Below, one piece after another: positions 12,301-22,242 of a stretch of DNA of 64,000 nucleotides (positions are counted from its first letter, which is position 1; every line of letters starts with the position of its first letter). The notes beneath the pieces were generated by a model. The model was not told the origin of the DNA. It did no database searches and was given only the letters and a program-made list of their open reading frames with translations. Location of the stretch: contig JANTQA010000063.1 in NCBI GenBank assembly GCA_027625915.1, positions 3,801,501 through 3,865,500 on the forward strand, given 5' to 3'. Made by a program: the position numbers and the translations under genes. The DNA comes from Anaeramoeba flamelloides. Its lineage: Eukaryota > Metamonada > Anaeramoebidae.

Positions 12301-14836
12301 TTCTTTCTCTTTTTCTTTTATTTGTTTTGAAATATTTCATTTTTTAAAAAAAGGCTATCCTATGAGTATTAATCTTGAATATATTAAGTATAAATAACTC
12401 TAAATGAATTTTAGTGTTTAAGGAAAGTGCCGTAGAGTGCGTCAAGTGCCTAGGTTTTCCAAAATTTAAAAGAATTGAGTTAAATCTTTGATTTTACTCT
12501 ATTCTTTCGAATTTTGGAAAACCTAACGTGGCTTTTTTTAATTTCACAAATTTTAAAAAAACCTAACGGCAAATAGAGAGTAATTTTGTTGAATTGCCTT
12601 TCTTAATTGTCAATAAAAGTTATATTTTTTTTTTTATGGTCATTTCAATATCACCATATATATAAGTTTTTCCCTTTTAAACTTTGTTTTTAGAGTTTTC
12701 TTCAATAATTTCTTTGATTGAAATGTTTTGTCAAAAATAATATAATAAGAAAAGATTAAATGTAAAAACACACTTTCCCACGAGGTATGTAGATTTTTAA
12801 AAATTAAAATAAAAAACTAAACAAAAAAAAATAAAATCATCAATTCTCGCTAAAAAAGTAAAATATATGCGTTAAGTGGTAAATGAGATATTTAAATATG
12901 TATAAGACTTTATTATTTGTTTTCAAATAGCAACGATTACATGATACAAATCCCCCCCCCACGATTCATAACTCATAGACTTGAAGAACAAAATTGATAT
13001 CAAAAAAACAATTACTTTTTGTGTTTCGCTTTCTTTAAAGCATATAATTTTTTTAGTTTAAAGAAAAACCAAAAAAAAATAACTGATCAAATCAACAAAA
13101 CACTACCAAAAAACACATGACTTTTACAAAGCTTTCCCCTTTTACAACTAATTTTACCTTTAAAAGTGTTGGAAAGTGTTTGAAATGTTTGTAAATTGTC
13201 TAAAGGCTTTTTAAAAGTTTGAAAAGATATCAAAGTTTTATTGCAGTCATGGGATTTTTTTGTAGTGAAATTCACATTATTTTTATTTATATTTTCCTAA
13301 TGGTACCCAATTATATGATAAAATTGATTGTTAACACTTTTTTTTAATATTATTTAAAAAATTTAACAACCGTTATGTTTCAAAAAATTTAGTTATTAAA
13401 AGCTAAAAACATATATATAAATCAAAATCAAAATAATCGACTTACTTGACGTCATCATCTGAATCTTTTAATCCCCTGCATACGATTTTAATGACATTTG
13501 GGATCCAATTTTTGATAATTAAATCCTTTTTAGCAACAACTAAATATTTAAAAGAGATCATTCCTGTATACCTGATGCTCCAATTTTCGTGGTTCATCAT
13601 TTCATTTAAGGCCTGAATTGAATTCTGAATTAATTTCTCGCAATTTGAAACACGAAGAACGGCAGCCAAAGCTTGAGCACACGTTTCCCGTACTGGCAGT
13701 ATTGCCTGGTCTGATACAAAATCAGAGAATTGATCAAGGCAAAGCATTGATAAGATGCGAATTATTATGTCTTCAAAAAATTTCTCGTTTATTGGATTGA
13801 AATTATTGATCCTATTGGTGGTTTGTTTCTCGCCCAAGACCATTTGCTTTACTTTGTTCAAAGATAAAAAAACTTGGCGTAGCCCAAGAGAAGCGCCATG
13901 TCTAATTTCCCAATTTGAATGAAACAAATCGACGATGAGCTTTTCAATGAAAATAAGGATACATTTTAATTGGGTTTCTTTTGTCGGTTTCTTTTCTTGG
14001 GTGTTGCTAATGGCTTCCAAAATAATTTTGGACGCATTCAATGATTGCTCAGTAATGATTGTTTTCATTGTGTTATTCTGGTTCGGATTTGAAACCTGGT
14101 TATTCATATTATTGCTTTTTTTTATTTTATGTCTTTGGTTGGTCATTGAATTGTTGCCCGTATTGGGATCGTCTGTGGCAACTGATGACGAAGACGAAGG
14201 TAATTTTGATCGCTTGTGATTCTTTGATTTTTTTTTCATTTTCCTTCGCAGCGCTAATTGTTGCCTTTTACTGAGTCCCTTAAAAGGATCTTTGTCCTGT
14301 GTTTTGTTTTCTTTTCCAATTGCAATGTTATTTATTTTTCTTTTCCTTGGGTGTAAAATTTCCTTTTTGGTTTTCTTGTCAAACAGATCTCCAAGTCCAA
14401 CAAAGGAATTAAGAGATCTCCGTATGTCAGAAAAATACATTGTTAAATTTTTTTGAGAGGAATACCTTTCAATTTCAAAAGGGAGGCTTGTGGTTAATAA
14501 AAATTTTGTTCCGTTTTTTAAAACCCTCTCGAGATCCCACTTCCCAAAGCCTAATTTGTTATCGTTTTGTAAAACTACCTCTTCCTCAAAGCACAGATCA
14601 TGATTGTTTAATGATTCTATTAACGTGTGCTTCAATACCTCTCCAATTCCTTCACTTGCTGCTATCCTCGTATCCCAGTCTTTGGAGGTTATTAGCCTTG
14701 TGAAATGATCTAATAAATACGGAAACAAATTTGGTTGATTTTTTTGTAAGTTCCCCAATTGCAAACTTGCAGAGATTCTCACTCGTGAGGAAGTTCCCTT
14801 TTTAATTAACTTTAGTAGCCCTTCAATCTCATTCAT
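5429..14836 (-). CDS. MOT1: MOT1/BTAF1, TBP-removing Snf2-family ATPase
   Basis: Mot1 (BTAF1) uses ATP to strip TATA-binding protein from DNA. Exon 1 is 14836-13446 and exon 2 is 9359-5429, together 1773 aa (human about 1849, yeast 1867). The donor is AA|GTAAGT and the acceptor is TAG|A, phase 2. The join restores DDDVK-LISSEILLPILPYVV with the same spacing to the conserved LW as human BTAF1. The N-terminal half is HEAT repeats with family landmarks: NWEIRHGASLGLRQVF, LPVRETCAQALAAVLR, and a basic, Ser-rich linker at about residues 190-260. The C-terminal Snf2 motor has DMGLGKT (around residue 1195), PTTLVSHW, DEGH (around 1332), SGTPIQNN, a helicase-C block with QAMDRAHRLG (around 1680), and the Mot1-type bridge IMGLQQFKLELAKAVIS ending VLDLF. 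The usual RAHRIGQ reads RAHRLGT. The start ATG at 14836 matches the family N-terminus. The gene diverges from RPL24. Confidence 0.95.
9361..9390. repeat. (TA)15 microsatellite at the MOT1 splice acceptor
   Basis: Thirty bases of perfect TA repeat lie directly against the AG acceptor of MOT1 exon 2, so the usual polypyrimidine tract is replaced by alternating TA. Confidence 0.9.
9546..9638. repeat. Nested imperfect palindrome
   Basis: The left arm starts AATATGATATTGTTC and returns as GAACAATATTATCATATT. An inner pair AAGATGATATT / AATATCATCTT is followed by a centre with a third, small perfect hairpin AGTTC-gaa-GAACT. The three-level stem could form a cruciform, or it may be a MITE remnant. 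It lies inside the MOT1 intron. Confidence 0.6.
11100..11250. repeat. Intronic direct repeat, copy 1
   Basis: About 130 bp starting AGAAAACTAAATT and containing ACTTCTGATGACTGTA and a CAAATTTAGTC block, repeated in the same orientation about 1 kb away. Identity is roughly 80% by eye. Family unknown. Confidence 0.55.
12124..12290. repeat. Intronic direct repeat, copy 2
   Basis: Second copy of the repeat at 11100-11250, starting AGAAAACTAAATTGAG and ending near TTAACCCTTATCTATAAA. With copy 1 it brackets about 0.9 kb without a recognised gene. This could be a tandem duplication or the ends of a small repeat unit. I could not assign a class. Confidence 0.5.
12427..12590. mobile_element. Palindromic MITE with CTACGGCACTT end
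   Basis: Starts AAAGTGCCGTAGAGTG and ends AACCTAACGGCAAATAG. The middle contains CCTAGG and facing GGTTTTCC/GGAAAACC arms. The same end motifs and order occur in reverse orientation at 52386-52638. Too short to code for anything. Confidence 0.6.
13121..13240 (+). repeat. Hairpin repeat (AAAGTGTTGGAAAGTG family), copy in MOT1 intron
   Basis: Contains CTTTCCCCTTTT followed by AAAAGTGTTGGAAAGTG and TTGAAAGT-like runs. The same short unit stands alone near 15060 and 15541 and lies inside both copies of the 1.2-kb transposon. In related copies the facing CAACACTT and AAGTGTTG can pair as a hairpin. Confidence 0.55.
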
Positions 14837-15245
14837 TGAATCAAATAAATTTTAATAATAAAAGAAATTGGAAATCCTCAACAAACAATAAAAAATGAAT
14901 TTTAATTATTTTTCATTTTTATGTCAATTTAGAAAGTATTATTCTTTTACTTTTGAACTATTGAAGTGTTTAGATACATCATTGTGTGTTTGTTCTTTGA
15001 CCTTCATTTTTGAACATTTTTATTAGCTCAAAAAATTATGTTTAAACACAGTTAAACCCAACACATTTAGAAAGCTTTTCACAACACTTAAAACTCCTTT
15101 CCCCTTTAAAAGTGCTGGAAAGTATTTGAAAATTTTGTTAATTATCTGAAAGCTTTTGAACTTTTAAAAGTCTTACTAATTTTGGTTTGATGAAAAGATC
15201 AAGGATCATTTTTTTTACTTTTCATTTTTTTACTATTTGAGATAA
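14837..15245. promoter_or_regulatory. Divergent MOT1/RPL24 promoter interval
   Basis: 409 bp between the ATG of MOT1 (minus) and the ATG of RPL24 (plus). Both genes must be driven from here or from overlapping sites. I see no certain TATA box in such AT-rich DNA. The interval carries a copy of the hairpin repeat. Confidence 0.6.
15060..15175 (+). repeat. Hairpin repeat, copy in the MOT1/RPL24 promoter
   Basis: Reads AGCTTTTCACAACACTTAAA, then CCTTTCCCCTTTAAAAGTG, then GAAAGTATTTGAAA and a tail with CTGAAAGCTTTTGAAC. It matches the order of the unit inside the 1.2-kb transposon. CAACACTT could pair with the downstream AAAGTGCTGG stretch. Confidence 0.6.
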
Positions 15246-16371
15246 ATGAAGTAATAACTTTTTCTCTACCAATTATTTCAATGAAATTTGTTCCCTCTTT
15301 TTTGAAAATTTAGGTTCTAAAATAAGCATTATTCTAAATACAAACATAACTTACTTTTTTTTTTTTTTTTTTTTGTTTGTGCAAATACAAAGGATCGAAA
15401 TTTGTGCATTTTCAGGATATAAAATTAGACCAGGTAGAGGGGTTCGTTTTGTTCGAATGGACGGAAAGGTAATTACCTTTTTTTATTTCTTTATTTTTTG
15501 CTTTATTTGAAAAATCTTTTGTTGTATAAAAAATCTTTACTCTTTTAAAAAGATTTTCACCGTTTTAAAAATGTTGGAAATGTGTTGCAATCTTTTAATG
15601 GATCTGAAAGGTTTGAAAGTATTTGAAAGCCTTTTTTTTTTGTAGGATTCTTTTTTTAAAATGGCTTTCAAATTATTTATTTTTTCATTTGTTCAAAAAG
15701 AACTACACCCCACAAAACAAAATTTGAAAACCACATTTAAAAAAAAAAAGAATAAAAAAAAACGATCGTCAAGTAGTTTGATACTTTATAAATTTTCAAA
15801 AATTAATTTAGTCGCCATTTGTTCCCCAAACTCATATAATTTTTTTTTTTTTTTCTTGTTTTCATTTTAATGTTTCGTAAAATAAAAAATTCCAAAACTA
15901 ACAAATCAAAAAAAAAACAAAAATAAAAAAAAAACAAAACAGCCTTTTTTGTTCGCAAATAAAAAATGCTTTTCCAGATTTTCACATAAAAGAAACCCAA
16001 GAAAGATCAGATGGACACAATTTTACAGAAAGGCCCACAGAAAAAACAAAAGTGCTCTCTTAAAAAAAAAGAAAACACGTAGAATTGTCAAAAAGGAGCG
16101 TGGTATTGTTGGTGCGTCCTTAGATTTGATCAACGCCAGAAGACAACAACAAAAGGAAATGAAAACAGCAACCCTTCGTGAACAAGCAATCAAAGAACTC
16201 AAAGAAAGAAAAAGAGCAAAGGCATTAAGAAGAAAAAAAGAACGTGAAGAAAGAAGAAAGAAAAAGAAAACCACAGAAAAGAAAGACAAAAAAAGAACAC
16301 AAAGAGAACAAAACAAAAAATCTAAAAACAAATTTAATACCAAACAAAAAAATATTGGGCGTAAATTTTAA
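15246..16371 (+). CDS. RPL24: Ribosomal protein eL24 (RPL24)
   Basis: Large-subunit ribosomal protein eL24, 169 aa (human 157). Three coding exons: 15246-15250 (only ATGAA), 15393-15468 and 15943-16371. Donors are GTAATA and GTAATT; acceptors are AAAG and AACAG. Joined, the protein begins [18 protein letters not shown], runs through VRMDGK to [13 protein letters not shown], then [20 protein letters not shown] and [12 protein letters not shown]. This is the eL24 order: SGYKIYPG, TDGK, KRNPR.I.WT..YR, GASL. The first Cys is in ICAFSG as in the family. The C-terminus is a long Lys/Arg/Glu-rich helix. The five-base first coding exon is inferred from frame and family; another short 5' exon further upstream cannot be excluded. 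Intron 2 carries a hairpin repeat copy. Confidence 0.93.
15541..15640 (+). repeat. Hairpin repeat, copy in RPL24 intron 2
   Basis: Reads CTTTTAAAAAGATTTTCACC, then AAAATGTTGGAAATGTGTTG and CTGAAAGGTTTGAAAGTATT. It is the most diverged of the standalone copies, in the same orientation as those at 13121 and 15060. Confidence 0.5.
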
Positions 16372-17943
16372 ATCAAAAATCATGATTGATTCTGATTGAA
16401 TTATTTTGATCTTTATTTAAAATAGTTTAGTAGATTGACAATTATGAACTTTTGTTCTTAATTCTCGAAAGAAAATTAATTTTCAAAATTAAATAACAAA
16501 AGAAAGAAAAACATAAATAAATTATTAGATCACTATTACTTTTTCGCAATCTTTGATTTCGATTTTTTGATCACATTTTTAAATAAAAAACACTTTTTGA
16601 TGTTAATAATCAAGACGTTCTAAAATATTATAATTTTATATATTAATCTCGAGATTAAAAAAAATGTAAAATTATGTATACAGACATTTTAAAAAAAGTG
16701 TTTATTTTTTTTTTTACAAGATTGTCAGAATTAAAACTTTTTTAAAGTTTTCTGTTTTAATAAATTGTGAACTTTTTTTTGAAAAAAAAGTACTTTTCTT
16801 CAAAACCCCACCTTTAAACGATCATTTAATGGCTGATCCTTTCCTTTATTAAAACAGAAAACTTGAAAAATGATTTAAATCCGAAAAAATTTTAACTTTT
16901 TTAAAATTAAAAACTTTCAAAAAGTTTTTTAAAAGTCCTCACTTTTTTAAAACGGCTGTACAAGAACTTTTTATAATAATTAATTCACAATTCCTTTTTG
17001 ATCAATCCTTACCAGTTAAATATTTTTGTTTTCATTTAAATATTTGTTTTTTTTTATCATGAGAATAATACATTAATTTTGAATTTTGAATTTTGAATTT
17101 TTTCAAAGAAAAAACCATTTAGCAAAATAAATTCATCTTGGTTTGATTTAGAAGTTTCATTTAAATTTATAATCTCAAGTACAACAAAGATTTTTATCAT
17201 AGAGTTTCTTATTACTGTTTTTTGATATGACATTTTGAAATAGAAAAAAAAAAAAAATCGCTAATTATTTTATTGGAATAATATTTGATTTAATCACTCT
17301 ATATATACCTTTTTCAATTTACCAGGGATAAACCTTTTAAACAATGAAAAGTATTTTTTAATATATCTTTGTTAAAATTTGAGACAATTGCAAACCCATT
17401 CAGTAAAATTTTACCATTGATTACGTATAGTTGTGAAAAAAATTAAAGTAAATCACAGCCGAAACTTAAAAATTCTCAGTTTTTGGAAGATTTTTTTTTA
17501 TAGGTTTGACAAATTTTGGACTTTTCATAAAATTTTTATTTTTTTTTAGAAGTAATTAGGTAAAAGGAAAATGAAAATTCCAATTTTCAATCCAAATTCA
17601 AAAAAAACAAAAATAAGTTATTATTAAATAATTTATTTTTGATAACCTTCCAACTTATTTGTCTTTCACTCTTCAATTTGGATTTTGGAAAGAAAAAACA
17701 ATTAAACCATTTTTTAACCCATCTGGAACCTAGATAAAAATTCAAATATTGATTAATTTAGAACTAGAATAACGCACTTCCATACATAATACAAGATAAA
17801 CATTATTCCTGATTCCAGAAATTGCAAACCTTAAAAGATAAAAAACAGTAAATAATTCATTTTTTCTCAAAAATTTTAACTAAAATATTTTGAAATTTTT
17901 TTTTTTACGACTTAAAAAATAACCCAAATAATTAACCGATCAG
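16372..17943. other. Intergenic, nothing recognised
   Basis: About 1.6 kb of AT-rich sequence between the RPL24 stop and the PROPPIN start. It has partly self-complementary runs near 16737-16970 (AAAACTTTTTT-like blocks facing each other) but no convincing gene or element. Confidence 0.5.
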
Positions 17944-19203
17944 ATGAATTTAGTTGATAGGGAACTTTTAGGACTTGTGGATTCTGATGTCTTATTTTTC
18001 AAGTTGTGCTTGAACGAATTTGTTACATTTGGTTTAAGTGATGGAATAAAAATCTATCGGATCGATCCATTTGAAAATGTCTGGGAAGGAAGAATTGGAG
18101 AGATCAAATTAGTTGAGGTCTTGTCTGTTTCACCTTGTAGAATTGCATTTGTTGTATGAATTTTTTATTGACAAAAATCTTAAAACAGCTTTTGTTTATC
18201 TTTTCAATTTCTTTTTTTAATTCTCTATTTTTTTATACTTGTGATCATGTGTTGTGAGTTTTTTAATCTAAAAATTCGTTCTATTTTTTTTCGATGGAAA
18301 TTTCGCCTTATTCACTGTATTAATTCCAATGATTTTTATTTGCTAAATTTTTCATAAAAACAAAAACAAAAATGAATAAATAAAAAATAATAGGGAACAG
18401 GAAAAGATCCTTCGTTGTCGCCAAGAAAGATTATTTTTTACAACACAACAACCTCAAAAAAAATTGATGATCTTTCGTTTCCAAAAACGATCTTGTCCTT
18501 AGATCTTAACGAAACACGGTTTATTGTGAATACGTTTGATAAGATTCATATTTACGAAACACCAAAATTTGAATTCCAAACAAGTATAGACAAAGAAACA
18601 AAGGGCAATAGCATTTGTGCTCTTTCCAAAGTAGGAACAAGAAATTTGTTGGCGTTCCCAAAAAAGAATTTCATCCAAGTTTATGATCTTGATTCTTATG
18701 AGCTTTGCTGTTCAGTGAAGTGCCACAATAACCCAATTTCTTCTGTTGGGTTTGGTCTGAACCAAAGTTGTCTTGTAACTTCTTCAATTATAGGGACCTG
18801 TATTCGAATTTTCCAGATCAACAAGAACAACAATAGCAATAATCTTAAAAAAATTAAAGAATTTAAAAGGGGCACGCGGAAGGCTAAAATATTTCAAACT
18901 TCATTTATATTTAACGACAAATATTTATTAGTTACGAGCAAGCATAAAACAATTCATGTTTTTGATATCGAGAAGGAGAAGACTTTCTGCAAACTTCATT
19001 TAAAGCCAGATATTCCAAGAATATGCGGAATATCTAAAAATAATGAAAATCAAATAATACTAATTACACCAGAACCAAATATTTTAATTTATCAATTGGA
19101 TGTTAAAAACAAAAAATTAGCTTTTATAAAATCTTGTTCAATCGATTTTAATCAAGAAGAGCAAGAGGAAAGTGGGGAAAAGGGGGAAAAGAAAGACAAA
19201 TAA
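17944..19203 (+). CDS. PROPPIN (Atg18/WIPI family) beta-propeller protein
   Basis: WD-repeat phosphoinositide-binding protein of the Atg18/WIPI family, 339 aa, typical length. Exon 1 is 17944-18153 and exon 2 is 18394-19203. The donor GTATGA and acceptor TAG give a phase-0 join that restores IAFV-GTGKDPSLSPRK, matching the family VG.G..P.LSPR signature. Blades follow: SFPKTILSLDLNETR, then HNNPISSVGFGLNQSCLVTS, GTCIRIFQI, and EFKRGTRKAKIFQTSF. The last is the FRRG lipid-binding loop region, here F227-K228-R229-G230, so the first Arg is Lys. Family members bind PI3P or PI(3,5)P2 on phagophore, endosome or vacuole membranes and act in autophagy or membrane scission. The C-terminus is a short acidic/Lys tail after about residue 320. 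Which subfamily it belongs to cannot be told from sequence alone. Confidence 0.92.
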
Positions 19204-22200
19204 GAAGATTAATACATTTATTATTTAATAACAAAAACAAATCTGATAAAATGTCTTGTTTTCTTCAATTCAGTTTTAATAACTTTATTGTTATTAAAAA
19301 AAAAAAAAAATTATTGTTATTTTCAATAATTATTAAAGTGGGAAAGTAATTAATTTTCGATGTTTTTTTTTTTTTTTTTATTAAAAATTAAAAGCAATTA
19401 TCTTTCTATTTTTTTTTTTTTTTTTTCCTATTTATTTTTATTTTTCTACTCTTTTAAAAAATATAAATAAAGACAAGAATAATTTTAAACAAAAAACATC
19501 TAATTAAACCTGGATAAATTTTATCAATATATATATATATATATATCATTTCCACAAACCTAATTAAAATATGCGAATATTATAATAATTATCAGATTTC
19601 ATTTTTTGATTCTTTTTTGAAAAAAACCCAAAATAATTCTTTTTTTGATTCTATGGAATCAAATATTTCTTTTTTCTTCCAATGATAAATCTCGACTCAT
19701 TTCTTATTTACATTTGGTGTTTCATGGAATCACATCATCCTCAAAATTTAATAATTAATAATTTTTTTTTTTATTTTATTCAAAAAGAATTGAATATTTT
19801 TAAAAAAAATAAATATTTGAGGTTTTTCTTCTTGTGATTTTATTTTTCATCATTTTTTCTTCAATCAAGATATTTTTAAGTTTATTCCTGATAAGAAAAT
19901 TATTTTACTTTGAAATGGAATCAAAATATTCTTTTTTTTTTTTTTAATAGAGTTTTGTTACCAAATAAATAAATATTTTTTTGAATACATTGAATCAAAA
20001 TTCAATAATTTTTAATGTTTTTTGAAAAATTATACTTCAAAGGGTGTATAACAAGTGGAAAATTCTTGACCAAAATTGATTTCATTGTAATTATTTTACG
20101 TGTATAATTCCAAATTTAAAGTTTTGGGATTCTAAAAATACAAAAAATAGAATCATTTTGGGGAACTCTGATAATTAATTGATATTTTTCTTATGGTAAT
20201 TAATCCCCCTTATCATCCCTGATTATGATAAATTGTCTCAAGTTTAAAATAAAAGATTTGGAATTATATTAATTGGTTGATAGATTTATTTTGTTATTTA
20301 TTTTGGATCCCGATTTTAAATATTTTAAAAAGTTAAACTATAAAATATTTCTTACTAAAAGTATATTTTTGCTGTATTTTGATTTTCAATTTGAAATATA
20401 GACATTTTGAAAAAACAAAAAGTTCAAGTAAAAAATCCAGATTGTTGTTTGAATTGTATAGTATCCTTTTACAGATTGAAGAAATCAAACTAAAGAGATA
20501 AACCTTTAACTCTAGGAATCTTTTTTTCAATTCATAAAAATAGATTTCAACAAATCTGAATTATTAAAAAGAACAAAAAATAAGAAAAAATAAAAATACA
20601 TTTTTTTTTTGTGATTACAAATTCCAATTATCATTTTGGAAAAAAAGTGAAACAGGATAAAAGGTTTAACACTGTTTTAAATTGAGAAAATGAATAGAAA
20701 CTGAAAATGAAAAATAAGATCGATTAATAAAAGAAAAATTGAATGATAAAATACAAAAAGAATATTATACATAATAAAAGTTTTTTAGAATATTATCTTT
20801 TGGTCTGGGGGGGGGGGTCTTTGATTGGTAAATCATTAATAAGTTGTTGTTAAAATTGACTACAATGGTGATTTCAAAAACCACTTTACATATTAATTTG
20901 TGAAACAATGGGATTTAAATTTATAAATTTGTGGATTTGATTGAAAATAATCTAATAAATTATTATTTTAAAGTTATAAATTTTTGTCATAAATTGGTAT
21001 TATTTGTTTTCGGTTATTATATATATTAAAAACCATGTTTCACTTTTTTTTGCATGTTTCACTTTTTTCATCAATTGTTAGTTAAATTTAAACCAACAAT
21101 TTTAATCACAATTATATATTTCTAACTAGAATATTTTTTTGAATTTTTGATTTTGTAATTAATTTATCAGAAAAGGTGTCAAGTAATAAAAGAAATTTAT
21201 AAATTTGAACATTCAAGGGGTGTTCTAAATATTATTTAAGGTATTTTTTTTATTAATGCAAAATTTTTATATTTTTTTTTACTTTGATTGTTCAATAGTT
21301 ATATATAAATTCTATTATTTTCATATAGCCTAAAGGTATTCCAAAAATAAAATATTTGAAATCAAAAATCTACAATAAATTGAAAATAAACACTTGTTAT
21401 TCACACTTTTCGACTTATTAAAGAACCTTTTATTGTTAAATTTTCAAAAAACCTTAAAAATTATTTTATTCTAATTCACATGGAAAAAAAAATTTTTTTT
21501 GATTTCCTAACAAAACTCTATTGAAAAAAAAAGATAGAATATTTTGATTCCATTTCAAAATAAAATATTTTCCAGAGGAAGAAAAAAACATAAAAAAATC
21601 AGAATCGACGAAAAGATGATTATAAATAAAATCAAAAGAAGAAAAATCAACAAATATTAATTTTATTTAAAAATATTAAATTCTTTTTATAATCTTGAAA
21701 TACCTCTCTATTAAAATTTGAGGATTATGTGATTCTATGAAAAACCAAATTTCAAAAAAAAATAAGTTGAAATTTTTCATAGAAATAAAAAAGAATGTGT
21801 CTATTTCAATTTAAAAAATCAAAAAGAGAATTTTTTTGAGTTTATTTTCAAAAAAGAATCAAAATCTGAACTCAATCTTTTATCAATTTTTATCCTCACA
21901 TTTATATTTTACATATCTATAAATGTTAAATAATTTACTCACTCGCTTTAATAATAATAATTACCAATAATAATTTCATGTACGTACAATAATTTATCGG
22001 TGATTAAACATTTTCCAGAAAAAGAATAGTCTCAAAACTTAAACCAACAGTTTTACTCATAAATTTAAAAATAATAATTGTAAGGAATCTATTAATTCTC
22101 GAAGAAAAAAAAAAATACAAATATAACAAAGCCAATTAAAATAATAAAAATTTTATTGTATCTCTAAAAAAAAGATTGTTTTTCTTTTTTGATGAATAAA

Positions 22201-22242
22201 AAAAAAAAATAAAATAAAAAAAATATAATTATACTTTTTATA
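19204..22242. other. Intergenic 3-kb interval between convergent genes
   Basis: Lies between the 3' ends of the PROPPIN gene and GCN1, which converge. It has AT-rich homopolymers, a (TA)n tract near 19530 and a G10 run near 20808. No gene or clear transposon was recognised. Confidence 0.5.

Larger units (their letters stand above)
9360..13445 (-). other. 4.1-kb intron of MOT1
   Basis: Single intron bounded by GTAAGT at 13445 and TAG ending at 9360. It is far longer than most other introns here (55-250 bp in the copine-like gene, RPL24 intron 1, PROPPIN, GCN1, NFS1 and SRP72 intron 1). It holds a (TA)n tract, a nested palindrome at about 9546-9638, a direct repeat at about 11100-11250 and 12124-12290, a palindromic MITE at 12427-12590 and a hairpin repeat at about 13121-13240. 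Its only sizeable open frame (minus, about 11632-11255) has no ATG and resembles nothing known, so I see no nested gene. Confidence 0.85.
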
